From IMG/VR virus record IMGVR_UViG_3300022200_007464, positions 1 to 40,551 of that record: a stretch of DNA of 40,551 nt; one strand, given 5' to 3'. Shown here one piece after another: positions 8,708 to 17,630 of this stretch. The notes under the pieces are model-generated. The model saw only the letters and a program-made list of their open reading frames with translations. It ran no database searches and was not told the origin of the DNA. A program made the position numbers and the translations under genes. Positions within the stretch are counted from its first letter, which is position 1. Each line of letters starts with the position of its first letter. Source of the stretch: a virus.

Positions 8708-10555
8708 ATGAATAAAACAGAATCATTCAGAGCTTCATTAGAAAAGTTATCAAGAGAAGACCTACTTGAGATTATAAAATCTCAAGACATCGAACTAATC
8801 AAACAAATTAATAGAATTGAATGGGTGTTTGAAAATAAACTAGGTCACATAAACTGGAGTAGTGGCGAACCAGTTTTGGGAAGAAATCTTACAAACAAAG
8901 AGTTAGCTTATCTAATAGATGAGCCATTTGAAATAGATAAAGAACTTTTAGATGTAGGAATAAGCGCCGAACAACAAAGGCAAATTCATATAGCCAAAGA
9001 TCCAGTTGTTTGGGCAAGGCATTTTCTACAAGCTCAGCCAAGAGCATATCAAATACTTATATTAAGAGATCCATCTTTAAGAAAAGTTTTAAGAGCTGGT
9101 CGTCGTTTAGGAAAAACATTTACGCTAGCAATCAATCTGCTTCACTATAGTTATACAAGAAAAGATGGACGCTGTTTGGTTGTTGCGCCAATGAAAACTC
9201 AGGTAGAACTTATCTACCAAGAAATATTAAGAATAGCCTCTAAGAATGAAATTGTTTTCAATTCAATAACTCGTAAAGTTACCAGTCCTCAATTCATGAT
9301 GGAATTTTCAAATGGATCAACAATTAGATTCTTTACGTCAGGAATGAGATCGGGCGGCAAGTCAGACGTAGCTCGTGGTCAAGAAGCACATCTTATTATC
9401 TTAGACGAAATGGATTACATGCACTCTGGAGACCTAGATGCCTTGTACGCAATGCTGCAGAAAACCGCAGAAGATCAACCAGATAAAGTTCTGATAGGAG
9501 CTTCTACTCCTACTGGTAGAAGAGAAAAATTTTGGGAATGGTGCAATAGCAATAGATTTAAAGAGTTTTGGTTTCCTAGCTATGTAAACCCATTTTTTTC
9601 AAAAGATCAAGAAGATGAATTCAGAGAACAATACTCCGAAGTTGGATATAGACATGAAATTGAAGCAGACTGGGGCGAAGACTCTGAAGGAGTGTATCCA
9701 AGAAAATATGTTGATTTAGCTTTCGTTTCTCCGGCGTGGAAATATGAGCCATCAGTAAACTCAGCAAGATCTTTTTACACGATAGGTGTTGACTGGGATA
9801 AGTATGGAGCAGGAACAAACATAGTTGTTTTAGAAGTTTGTGGAAACGACTACGAAGATGAAAGATTTAAAAACAAAATTAAATTATGCTACAGAGAAGA
9901 AATAGATAAATCAGAATATACTCTAACAAAAGCAGTAGACAGAATCGTAGAGCTAAATAGGATTTTTAACCCAAAACACATCTATGTTGACAGAGGATTT
10001 GGAGAAGTTCAAGTAGAGCTTCTTCATAAAAAGGGAATAGAAGACGAAAGATCTGGATTAAAGAACAAGGTAAAAGGAATTTCGTTTGCCGAAACAATAG
10101 ATGTTAGAGATCCATATACTCAGCTTCCAATTAAAAAAGAAATGAAACCATTTATGGTTGACAATCTTAGGCAATATTTAGAAAAAGAAAGATTGCAATT
10201 TCCAGAAACAGACGAAGAACTATATTTACAACTTATTTCATATATTGTAGTTAGAACAACCCAAACCGGTAGACCAGTTTTTGAAGCTGGTGGCTCTGCA
10301 ATGGATCACGCCCATGATGCACTTATGCTAGCCCTACTTGCTATAACACAAAACTATGGCGATCTTATGAAAACATCTTTTACAACAAAAACTCAAACTT
10401 TTTCGAATACATTTTTCATGCCGCAGCAATCAACAAAAGAAGAAGATAATAAATCTGAGTCAAGTATAGTTCAAACTGGAAGAGCAGATATATTTAGGGC
10501 AGCAAAGTTTTCCAGAAAAAGAACTCCTAATACGTTCAAAAGAAAAAGTTTTTAG
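8708..10555 (+). CDS. terL: Terminase large subunit
   Basis: The gene encodes 615 residues, a normal length. This is the ATP-driven DNA-packaging motor and headful or site-specific nuclease. ATPase domain: Walker A GRRLGKT at 131-137, Walker B LIILDE at 228-233, and coupling motif GASTPTGR at about 263-270. The C-terminal RNase H-like nuclease shows its three acidic positions: GVDWDK (D361, D363), YVDRGF (D427) and MDHAHDA (D532, D536). The last about 50 residues are a basic, Ser/Thr-rich tail. ATG 8708 follows the previous stop by 5 nt. No CGG codon or frame break occurs in this essential gene. Confidence 0.95.
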   Translation: MNKTESFRASLEKLSREDLLEIIKSQDIELIKQINRIEWVFENKLGHINWSSGEPVLGRNLTNKELAYLIDEPFEIDKELLDVGISAEQQRQIHIAKDPVVWARHFLQAQPRAYQILILRDPSLRKVLRAGRRLGKTFTLAINLLHYSYTRKDGRCLVVAPMKTQVELIYQEILRIASKNEIVFNSITRKVTSPQFMMEFSNGSTIRFFTSGMRSGGKSDVARGQEAHLIILDEMDYMHSGDLDALYAMLQKTAEDQPDKVLIGASTPTGRREKFWEWCNSNRFKEFWFPSYVNPFFSKDQEDEFREQYSEVGYRHEIEADWGEDSEGVYPRKYVDLAFVSPAWKYEPSVNSARSFYTIGVDWDKYGAGTNIVVLEVCGNDYEDERFKNKIKLCYREEIDKSEYTLTKAVDRIVELNRIFNPKHIYVDRGFGEVQVELLHKKGIEDERSGLKNKVKGISFAETIDVRDPYTQLPIKKEMKPFMVDNLRQYLEKERLQFPETDEELYLQLISYIVVRTTQTGRPVFEAGGSAMDHAHDALMLALLAITQNYGDLMKTSFTTKTQTFSNTFFMPQQSTKEEDNKSESSIVQTGRADIFRAAKFSRKRTPNTFKRKSF

Positions 10556-10562
10556 GTAATTT

Positions 10563-12128
10563 ATGTCTATAAATAATTTAGAAAGCGTAACTCAAGCTAG
10601 CGATAAATTCTACGACGCTGAAAAAACGGACGTTTCTTTCTTTGATGATAATCCGCCAATCAATTCAATGTCACAAGAGTATCATGGGATCCTGCCATAC
10701 AAAACAGACTATGCCCTAAGGCCAGACTATTTTATTCCATTAGAATCTGTAAAAAGCGGAATATTGCAAACGTACTCTTTTATTACCGAAGTAAAGTCAG
10801 ACCTAGAGCTTCTTCTGTCTAATGTTTATATAAAAAGTTCTCTTAATCCAAACCTAGAAGAATCGCATAAAAAACTTTGGGAAGAATTAAAGAGATATAA
10901 TCAAGTAAAAGAACCAGCAGCAGATTATGTATCTTTTAGCGAATATTTATACGCTGAAAGATCACTTTCAACTAGCTGCAGAAGATTACTTGAAGAATAT
11001 CATAGAGCTATTTCTCAAACTTCGTTTTCGTATCTCTATGATTTAAGAAGTCTTTTATCATTTATGCTAAACGAGGCAATATGTATAAAAGATATTTTAT
11101 TATATAAATTTGGGGAGGATTATGAAGATGATTCGCAAAAACAAGTGGCAACAGAATTTGATGCGTGGTCCAAAATTGCGTCCCAATTCGCGCAACGCAT
11201 TAGGGAGACGATCATCTCATCGCCAGGAGAGATCCCACTTACCGAATTGGATAAGATTACAAAAAAACAAGCAGTTGAGTTCCAAGCGTTTTTTTCAATT
11301 AGATTAAATGCAATTCATGAAGAAATATCAAATATATTAAATTCTTTGAAAAGAGATTATGTAGATAATTGCGATGTTTTTTATGAAAGATATCTTGTTC
11401 AAGCTCTTCAATTTAAAAAAGATATTGTTTCTTCAATGGAGGTTGATTTTTATACAACTTCTCTTTCAAAAGAGCTTCCCTTTTTAACAGATGAATTACT
11501 CATAGCAACGAACGTAATCAACGCCAACTTCGGAATGGTCTTGAGCGATCTAGTTCAAAGAAATCAGATAATAAATTCAAATGCAGATAATCTATTTAAA
11601 TTGGTTGCAACTAAAAGAAGATACGCAAACTATTTGTATCAACTTTCTTTCAAGGGTCAACCAAAACCAGTAATAATTAAGACAGTAAAAGAAGACAAAT
11701 ACGCATCATTCTTTGAATCTTCTTTCTACACATATAGAGATGAAAGCGATTTAATATCTAATCATGCAAGTTTAGATAATTTGCTGGAAGATCATCATCC
11801 ACAGTATCTCCTTAAAGATGGGGGAATGATTACTGGAAATATATCAGTTGAGGCAAACGCAAAAATTGACGGAGTACACTTGTCAACACATTCTCATAGT
11901 GGAGCAGATGGATCCGAAAAAATAAAAGCTTCAGATATAGATTATTCTTCAGTAAAAGAAGATTCTGCCGTTATACCAAATAAACCATCAGCAATTTCTG
12001 TTTCTCAATATACTACCGATATTATTGATGGAGGCGTGCCAGTAATAGATGCTATAATTGACATAGAGGTAGACGACTCAGTCGTAGATCAAAGTCACGA
12101 GATAATTATTCAAGTTATAGAGATATAA
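10563..12128 (+). CDS. Virion appendage protein with fibre-type C-terminus
   Basis: The gene encodes 521 residues. The first about 390 residues are helical and unknown. The C-terminal part carries a phage fibre signature: NLLEDHHPQYLLKDGG, then ITGNISVEANAKIDGVHLS and HSHSGADGSEKIKASDI. This resembles the DDHPQYL and HSH modules of trimeric tail fibres and neck fibres, where His-rich motifs can coordinate metal. The helical N-terminal domain may anchor to the particle. The gene follows the large terminase after 7 nt and precedes another putative structural protein after 2 nt. The 11160-11290 stretch has less biased codon use (GCGTCC, CGCGCAACGC) than its surroundings, a possible small patch of different origin. 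Confidence 0.72.
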   Translation: MSINNLESVTQASDKFYDAEKTDVSFFDDNPPINSMSQEYHGILPYKTDYALRPDYFIPLESVKSGILQTYSFITEVKSDLELLLSNVYIKSSLNPNLEESHKKLWEELKRYNQVKEPAADYVSFSEYLYAERSLSTSCRRLLEEYHRAISQTSFSYLYDLRSLLSFMLNEAICIKDILLYKFGEDYEDDSQKQVATEFDAWSKIASQFAQRIRETIISSPGEIPLTELDKITKKQAVEFQAFFSIRLNAIHEEISNILNSLKRDYVDNCDVFYERYLVQALQFKKDIVSSMEVDFYTTSLSKELPFLTDELLIATNVINANFGMVLSDLVQRNQIINSNADNLFKLVATKRRYANYLYQLSFKGQPKPVIIKTVKEDKYASFFESSFYTYRDESDLISNHASLDNLLEDHHPQYLLKDGGMITGNISVEANAKIDGVHLSTHSHSGADGSEKIKASDIDYSSVKEDSAVIPNKPSAISVSQYTTDIIDGGVPVIDAIIDIEVDDSVVDQSHEIIIQVIEI

Positions 12129-12130
12129 TC

Positions 12131-13090
12131 ATGACATGGTTTAGGTACTTACCATCAACTGCTAGTCCATCTGAGTCTATTCAAGATGAGAGCTACGTTT
12201 ATCCTATTCTGAAAAGAGAAATAGCAATACCTACTTTAAATCAAGATATACCAAAAGATTCTTGGCTTTTTGTAGATGTTAATAATTTAAATATTGATGA
12301 TTTTATTGATAACTCTTTAGTTACTCAGACTGAAATGAATTCATATTTGGTTGTTTATGAATCTCAATCAAATGATGATTATAATTTTACTCCAGTTAAA
12401 TCTCATATTATAAACAATAGATTGTTTTTTCAAACAGCAGAACTTCATGAAAAAGATGTTGAAATTACAAAACAATATAGCTTATATTATAAAACAGAAA
12501 ATATAAAATATATTAAAAAAGTTCAGAATGGAAACTATTTAGATTATATATCTTGTCCAGAAGAAGAATCTGAATTTGTAACGCAAGAGTCTGATGTAGA
12601 TCAAACTTCATTTAATGTATATCCATCAACTGAACAAACATATGCTTTTTCTTTTACTAATTTAGATGTAGACTGGAAAGATGGAGTTTCTTTAATTCCA
12701 GGAGCAAAAGCAATTGGATTATTTACTGGTCCTTTTATTGAGCTCTATTGTGACAAAGGTCCAGACTTAGGTAAACTAGAAATAAGAATAATTAGCTTTG
12801 GCAGTGAGGCAACTCCAACGCCAATAGTCGAGCAAGACTGGACTATAATAGACCTTTATAATTCTGAAAAACAAAATTCTCAAATGGTTTTTAATAAAAC
12901 TGATTTATATTACAAAACATATGTTTTTGAAATTAAATCAAACTTTGAGAAAAATGAATTATCATCAAATGGAAAGATCAAAGTAAATTATTATTCTTAC
13001 GCCTACGACGCTAAATGCACGACTGAAGAAGAACAAATAAGTCCTTATATTTTTGGTAGAACATTTTCTGGAGGTAATCTAAATGGCTAA
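12131..13090 (+). CDS. Beta-rich structural protein, unknown
   Basis: The gene encodes 319 residues starting 2 nt after the previous stop. The sequence is rich in Tyr, Asn, Ser and aromatic-polar alternation typical of beta-structured virion or appendage proteins. I see no motif. It overlaps the next fibre gene by 8 nt (ATGGCTAA), so the two are coupled, suggesting they form one appendage or that this is the connector for the fibre. Confidence 0.65.
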   Translation: MTWFRYLPSTASPSESIQDESYVYPILKREIAIPTLNQDIPKDSWLFVDVNNLNIDDFIDNSLVTQTEMNSYLVVYESQSNDDYNFTPVKSHIINNRLFFQTAELHEKDVEITKQYSLYYKTENIKYIKKVQNGNYLDYISCPEEESEFVTQESDVDQTSFNVYPSTEQTYAFSFTNLDVDWKDGVSLIPGAKAIGLFTGPFIELYCDKGPDLGKLEIRIISFGSEATPTPIVEQDWTIIDLYNSEKQNSQMVFNKTDLYYKTYVFEIKSNFEKNELSSNGKIKVNYYSYAYDAKCTTEEEQISPYIFGRTFSGGNLNG

Positions 13091-15063
13091 AATTATTAGA
13101 AAAATAGAAAACCTTAAACCACGGAAAAAACTACATTGTTACAGCTAAGGTAAAAAATTCAGACATAAATGTAGAATCTGAAAGCGCAAACGCAATAAGA
13201 ATATCTGTTCCGGTAGATCAAACAATTCCAGATTACCCCTTGAATCTTGCTTTATACGCATTCTTTGAACAAGTCATGTTTGTATTTGACAACGTGTTAG
13301 AAAAAGATGTTATATCATATGAATATGAGTTATATAATTCAGATCAAATTACAGGATCATTTCCAAACTATTCTTTGATAGCAGATCCCACCATTTATTT
13401 GTCTGGACAGTCTGGCTCCAATGTTTTCTCAATTGCCGTAGAAAATAGCACTGATGTAGCCAATATCAGATACTACGGAAGAGTTAGAACAAAAGATACT
13501 AGCAATAACTATAGCTCTTGGTCTCCGCTAGTCAGAACGGATCAGGACAGTCCATTGATTGGGGATCAGTATCTATCAAGTATAACGGCTGCAAAAATAA
13601 CAGCTGGAACAATAGGTGCCCACGAAGTAATTCTTTCTCAAGCAGGTCCTCAATCAAACTTTGCAGCTCCAGCAAACATGGCAGTCTTAAGATCTTCTGA
13701 TTATGACGGAACTTATGATGCTAACACAACTACCTGGACAACAGGAACAGATGGTTGGATAATAGCAGGCGATGGATATGCAGAGTTCTCATCGGCTTCA
13801 ATTAGAGGTGGACTAAAAGCAGAATCAGTATATATAAATGCTGACAACCGCTGGAGAAGAAATGATACTGACACAGCTGTATCAGATCAATTCAAAGTTG
13901 GATCATCTACTAAGTATTTGTATTTTGATGGAACAAATCTTACTTTTACTGGAAATCTTTCTGCGGCTGGGGGAACTTTTTCTGGAAATCTTTCTGCGGC
14001 TGGGGGAACTTTTTCTGGCGATCTTTCTGCGGCTGGGGGAACTTTCAGTGGAGCTTTAAGTGGAGGAACTATAGACATTGGGGGATCAGACGCCACTTCT
14101 TTTCATGTCGATTCGACAGGAAACATGTGGTTGGGAGCGTCAACATACGCCGCGGCACCGTTTAAGGTAAACAGTGCGGGAGACTTTAGCGCCACATCTG
14201 GAAGCATTTCTGGAGACTTGATTTCTGGCGGCACTATTTCCGGAACGTCAATCGATATAAATGGCGGAACATTTAAAGTCACTTCTAGTGGAGCCTTAAC
14301 GGCAACAAATGCGGAGATAACAGGAGAAATAAACGCAACTTCAGGTTCTATTTCTGGAGACTTGCTCGTTGGTGGCACAATAAATTCAACTGATATTAAT
14401 GGAGTTAATATTACCGGTGTAAGTATTAGTGGATCTTCACTTCAAGTTGGAGGCAGAATTTTATTACCAATAGATGGAGGTCAAATTTTACTTGGCACAG
14501 ATGCAGGTGGTACTGCAACCCAGTGTTATATATTTGCTGGTGGTTCGCAAGGTCTTTTTATTGACACAAGTAATGTTGGTAGCATGTGGATTGCTGGCCA
14601 GTCACTATTTGTAAATTTAAATCAGTTTACATCGGCAAGACAGATAATCGGTCTTACAACATTTGGCGGTTCTGGGACTCCACTCTCAGTTCTAAATGGA
14701 GAAGTTATTAGGCAGACATCTAAAAGAGAATTAAAAGAAAATATACAAGATTTTAATAATATTTCATTAATTGATAAACTTAAACCAAGAACATTTAATT
14801 GGAAACACAATCCTGCGCTATTTAGAGAAGAATCCCATGAAGAAAAATTGCGAAGAGAGTCTTCCACTGATATTGGATTTATAGCAGAAGAGGTTGAAGA
14901 AGCAAGCGACGGTATGCTTTCAATTTATAATTATGAAGAGAACGGTGATGGCGAAGTCACGATGTATAAACATCTTGATATATTGGCATTGAGCGTTGCG
15001 AATATTCAAGATCTTCGCAGAAGAATTAGGGTGTTGGAGCAACAATTGGGATATAATAGTTAA
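13083..15063 (+). CDS. Tail fibre with FN3-like N-terminus and S74 autoproteolytic chaperone, read through a +1 shift at 13122
   Basis: ATG 13083 has GGAGG at 13070-13074, 8 nt upstream. Zero frame meets CGG at 13122 after only 13 codons and would stop at 13146-13148. The +1 frame runs to 15063, giving about 659 residues. The N-terminus reads as fibronectin type III strands (NLKPGKNYIVTAKVKN), with a second FN3-like segment near 100-150. Then comes a fibre shaft with three GNLSAAGGTFS repeats and several SGSISGDL/GGTI repeats. The C-terminus is an intramolecular chaperone of the Peptidase S74 type, with TSKRELKENI carrying the Ser-Lys dyad (S546, K551), FNWKHNP and DIGFIAEEVEE. These domains fold the trimer and then cleave themselves off. 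No frame-1 start with a ribosome binding site exists near the break. Confidence 0.82.
13122..13125 (+). other. CGGA +1 recoding site 4 (FN3/S74 fibre)
   Basis: The reading is CCA CGG A, resuming at GGA AAA AAC. The shift restores KP-G-KNYIVTAKVKN, a typical FN3 strand with its Pro-Gly turn. Zero-frame decoding ends at TAA 13146-13148. The site is at codon 14 of about 659, the earliest of the set, just after a strong ribosome binding site. Confidence 0.82.
13951..14049 (+). repeat. Three tandem 33-bp repeats inside the fibre gene
   Basis: The unit encodes GNLSAAGGTFS (11 residues; the third copy has GD for GN). Copies lie at 13951-13983, 13984-14016 and 14017-14049 and are nearly identical at the nucleotide level, followed by a degenerate fourth starting SGALSGG. 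The repeats are in frame and extend the fibre shaft. Near identity suggests recent expansion, so copy number may vary between isolates. Confidence 0.9.
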
Positions 15064-15099
15064 AAATTATAAAAACTACAGAAATTGCAAATATAAGTA

Positions 15100-15128
15100 T
15101 TGACTGAGTTAAAACAGGTATTGATAAT
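15100..15128 (+). promoter_or_regulatory. Candidate promoter, first of three in tandem
   Basis: TTGACT at 15100-15105 and GATAAT at 15123-15128 are separated by 17 bp. It lies in the gap after the S74 fibre gene and overlaps the next candidate, so it may be a remnant or alternative promoter for the 15186 and portal genes. Confidence 0.4.
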
Positions 15129-15149
15129 TTGAAAAAATAGTGGTAAAAT
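15121..15149 (+). promoter_or_regulatory. Candidate promoter with extended -10, 6 nt before ATG 15156
   Basis: TTGATA at 15121-15126, a 17 bp spacer, then TAAAAT at 15144-15149 preceded by TGG (extended -10). Six nucleotides separate the -10 box from ATG 15156, so transcription would begin at or next to the start codon and give a leaderless mRNA. Confidence 0.5.
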
Positions 15150-15179
15150 TGACTAATGAGTTCAAAAAAATGGTATAAT
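15149..15179 (+). promoter_or_regulatory. Candidate promoter with perfect extended -10, 6 nt before ATG 15186
   Basis: TGGTATAAT at 15171-15179 is a perfect extended -10. The -35 candidate TTGACT at 15149-15154 is 19 bp away, long but tolerable with an extended -10. Exactly 6 nt (TGGAAG) lie between the -10 box and ATG 15186, again predicting a leaderless transcript. It is a near-duplicate of the preceding promoter-start unit with about 30 bp periodicity. Confidence 0.6.
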
Positions 15180-15185
15180 TGGAAG

Positions 15186-15470
15186 ATGTCAAAAATAAAC
15201 CAAAGACCTAGTTGGCAGAGCCAAGTTGACATAGATGATTATTCATCTCCAGAAGAAAGCATCGAAAGTACAAGAGATCAAATGTCCTTAGAAGAAGAAA
15301 AAAATAAATTAGAATCTAATAATTCTCAACAAGATTCCAGTTTAGATGTAAATTTAATTATTGCGTCATTTCAAGAAAAACTTGCTCAATTGACTACCGA
15401 GCTAGTTGTAAAAGATGCTACAATTAAACAGTTAACAAATATAATTAATAACATGAGAGGAAAAAAGTAA
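15186..15470 (+). CDS. Small acidic coiled-coil protein
   Basis: The gene encodes 94 residues from ATG 15186 (104 if ATG 15156 is used). It is polar and acidic, with a predicted coiled coil at the C-terminal half (IIASFQEKLAQLTTELVVKD then TIKQLTNIINNM). I prefer 15186 because a perfect extended -10 box at 15174-15179 lies inside the longer version. A second -10 box sits equally well for 15156, so both starts may be used. The location at the head of the portal-capsid unit suggests a head-assembly accessory, but no family is recognised. Confidence 0.65.
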   Translation: MSKINQRPSWQSQVDIDDYSSPEESIESTRDQMSLEEEKNKLESNNSQQDSSLDVNLIIASFQEKLAQLTTELVVKDATIKQLTNIINNMRGKK

Positions 15471-15471
15471 A

Positions 15472-15651
15472 ATGTCAGAAGAAAATACACAAGAGCAAAA
15501 GTCAGAGTTTGCAATAGAAATTAAGATTAGCGACAAGAATCTTTCGTATAGAAGTGACTTTCCAGAGTCGGAAACTATCTTTTGGCTTGAAGCTGTAAAG
15601 GGTCTTATTATTAAGAATACCTTCGAAAGAGCTGGCATAGAGCAAAAGTAA
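15472..15651 (+). CDS. Small hypothetical protein
   Basis: The gene encodes 59 residues from ATG 15472, one base after the previous stop; GAGAGGAAAAAAGT just upstream provides a ribosome binding site (GAGG at 15456-15459). The protein has an acidic N-terminus, a beta-like middle (FAIEIKISDKNLSYRSDFP) and a helix (TIFWLEAVKGLIIKNTFERAG). It is coupled to the preceding coiled-coil gene and precedes the portal. No family is recognised. Confidence 0.62.
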   Translation: MSEENTQEQKSEFAIEIKISDKNLSYRSDFPESETIFWLEAVKGLIIKNTFERAGIEQK

Positions 15652-15653
15652 GT

Positions 15654-15696
15654 TATAAAAGCTAGCCCTAGGGCTACTATTTAAATAGCTTTTATA
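15654..15696 (+). promoter_or_regulatory. 11-bp inverted repeat with nested palindrome before the portal ribosome binding site
   Basis: TATAAAAGCTA at 15654-15664 and TAGCTTTTATA at 15686-15696 are perfect reverse complements. Between them lies the palindrome AGCCCTAGGGCT at 15664-15675. The right arm abuts GGAG at 15697-15700, the portal ribosome binding site. The RNA could form a long hairpin controlling portal translation, or act as an attenuator or RNase processing site. No U-run follows the right arm, so a plain terminator is less likely. Confidence 0.65.
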
Positions 15697-15705
15697 GGAG
15701 AAAAA

Positions 15706-17334
15706 ATGGCCATTTTAGATTATCTGCCATTTCGTTCTACGGATAATGTTTCAGGCAGACGTTTTGTAGCCAAAACAATAGATCCAGAAGACGTTAGGTT
15801 GATACCAAAAACAATGAAGGTTGCTGCCCTAGCTTTGGGCTATCAAGGTTCAACTTGGTATTATAATAAAAGATCAACATTTGAGCCTTCGCCCTATGAC
15901 TTTGATCGTATCATGCAAGCTGTTGATACAGACTCCTATGTTCGTCAAGCTATAAATAAATACAAAGAACTCTTTTGGAAAGAAGGCTGGCAAGTAACGG
16001 GAGAAAATCCTGAAGCTGTCTCTTATTTGTATCAGAGAATAGATTTTATAGAAATGGCCATGAAGAGACCTTTCATGGATTTTCTTGAAGAAGTTTCAGA
16101 TCAGTTATTTAAATTTGGAAACGCCTTTATTGTAAAGGCTAGAGGAGATATATCAGAATATTTTCCCGAAAAACTTACTCCAATAAATTCAACTCAACCA
16201 ATTGTTGGATATTATTTGATACCAACCGAACAAGTTAGAATTTTAAGAGATAAGTTTAATAGACCAAAAGCATATCAGCAGTCTACTGATCCACTCACTT
16301 ATTCACCAACAGATAGAGATCCAGTTTGGGCCGCAGATAGAGTGATTCATATATCTGTTGATAAAAAGACCGGAAGAGCTTTTGGAACTCCATTTCTAAG
16401 CAACGTTCTTGATGATGTAGTCGCACTTAGACAGCTAGAAGAAGATATACAAAATCTAGTTCACAGAGAACTATTTCCATTATACAAATATACTATTGGC
16501 ACTCCCGAGCAGCCAGCTGAACCTGATGAAATAGACAGAGCATCAGCTGAAATTGAGAATCTAAGATCAGAAGGTGGACTAATACTTCCCCATAGACACA
16601 CTATAGACATAGTTGGTGCAGGAAAAGAGGTTTTAGACGCAGGTCCATACTTAGAGCACTTCAAAGAGAGAGTTTCAGTTGGTCTTGGCTTAGCGCCCCA
16701 TCATCTTGGAATGAGTATGAATGGCGGCAACAGATCTGTGACTGACAGATTAGATGTAGCCTTGTATGATAAGATTAAAAAATATCAAAAACTTTTTTCA
16801 GAAGCTGTTAGACTTCACATCTTTAATGAACTCTTATTTGAAGCAGGATACGATCCAGTTTTAAATCCATCAACCGAAGGCATCTCAGACAGGTGCTTCT
16901 TCAAGTTCAATGAAATAGACGTAGATACTCAAGTTAAAAAAGAAACTCATATTATACAAAAATTTGTTAATAATTTGATAGGAATCTCTGAAGCAAGATT
17001 AGAGCTTAATCTTGATCCAGAATTTGACGACAGTGAGCTGTTTGCGTCAATGCAAAGTAAGCTTCAGATGGATATGATGAACGCTCAAGCTCAAATGAAA
17101 ACCACAGCTGATTCAGACAAGCAAGATTCCTCAACAGGAGGAGCAAGAAACCTGCCGAATAGAAGAAGAGGCGCTGGTAATGCAACCCGTCCAGCAAATC
17201 AAAATGGAAGAAACACTTCTCCAAATATTAGAAGATCAGATTTAACATGGTTGTCTGTGATTGAAAATGTTTTAGAAAAAGACTATAATGTAGTGTACAC
17301 TGAAGAAGAAAAAAAGGAAAAAGATAATAAATGA
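15706..17334 (+). CDS. Portal protein
   Basis: The gene encodes 542 residues. This is the dodecameric head vertex ring through which DNA is packaged and to which the tail attaches. Portal-family features include the N-terminal wing with FWKEGWQVTGENPEAVSYLY, the stem/clip region with LFKFGNAFIVKARGD and ADRVIHISVDKKTGRAFGTP, and the helical crown with DVVALRQLEEDIQNL and DRLDVALYDKIKKYQKLF. A Gln/Asn-rich linker and charged tail end the protein. Start ATG 15706 has GGAG 5 nt upstream. It is followed by an ATGA overlap with the next gene. No CGG codon or frame break occurs. Confidence 0.92.
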   Translation: MAILDYLPFRSTDNVSGRRFVAKTIDPEDVRLIPKTMKVAALALGYQGSTWYYNKRSTFEPSPYDFDRIMQAVDTDSYVRQAINKYKELFWKEGWQVTGENPEAVSYLYQRIDFIEMAMKRPFMDFLEEVSDQLFKFGNAFIVKARGDISEYFPEKLTPINSTQPIVGYYLIPTEQVRILRDKFNRPKAYQQSTDPLTYSPTDRDPVWAADRVIHISVDKKTGRAFGTPFLSNVLDDVVALRQLEEDIQNLVHRELFPLYKYTIGTPEQPAEPDEIDRASAEIENLRSEGGLILPHRHTIDIVGAGKEVLDAGPYLEHFKERVSVGLGLAPHHLGMSMNGGNRSVTDRLDVALYDKIKKYQKLFSEAVRLHIFNELLFEAGYDPVLNPSTEGISDRCFFKFNEIDVDTQVKKETHIIQKFVNNLIGISEARLELNLDPEFDDSELFASMQSKLQMDMMNAQAQMKTTADSDKQDSSTGGARNLPNRRRGAGNATRPANQNGRNTSPNIRRSDLTWLSVIENVLEKDYNVVYTEEEKKEKDNK

Positions 17335-17630
17335 GTCTAGTAATTATGTCCGAACTTTCAAAAACATATCTTCAAGAAGAAGATGCAATTAAAGGTTTTA
17401 AAACAGCAGTTGAAAACAATCAGCTACGTCTTGCTATGCAGATTCTTTCTGAAATAGTAGATGCCTTTGCAGAAGGTTTTGATATCATTTTTAATTCAAG
17501 CGAGGATGATCAAAGTGAAACTCCAGAAGTAAAAAATGAACCAAAAAAAGTCGAAGAACAAGTTGAAAAGAAAGTCTCAAATAAAAAGTCAGAGCCAAAA
17601 GAAGAGAAGCTTAAAGACTCAGATCAATGA
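17331..17630 (+). CDS. Small helical protein with charged tail
   Basis: The gene encodes 99 residues from ATG 17331 overlapping the portal stop (ATGA); ATG 17346 is an alternative start. Residues 10-50 form an amphipathic helical domain (AIKGFKTAVENNQLRLAMQILSEIVDAFAEG). The last about 45 residues are a Lys/Glu-rich disordered tail. The arrangement resembles small head-assembly or scaffold-interacting accessories, but no family is recognised. The stop overlaps the next gene's start by 4 nt. Confidence 0.62.
   Translation: MSLVIMSELSKTYLQEEDAIKGFKTAVENNQLRLAMQILSEIVDAFAEGFDIIFNSSEDDQSETPEVKNEPKKVEEQVEKKVSNKKSEPKEEKLKDSDQ

Noticed and set aside
11110-11307. Overlapping Arg-rich ORF inside the appendage gene
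   Set aside because: Although GGGGAGG lies upstream, the enclosing 521-residue frame is uninterrupted and the small ORF has a composition typical of a shadow frame.
13951-14049. CRISPR array or diversity-generating repeats
   Set aside because: The 33-bp repeats are in-frame, contiguous and without spacers; no reverse transcriptase or template/variable repeat pair is seen.
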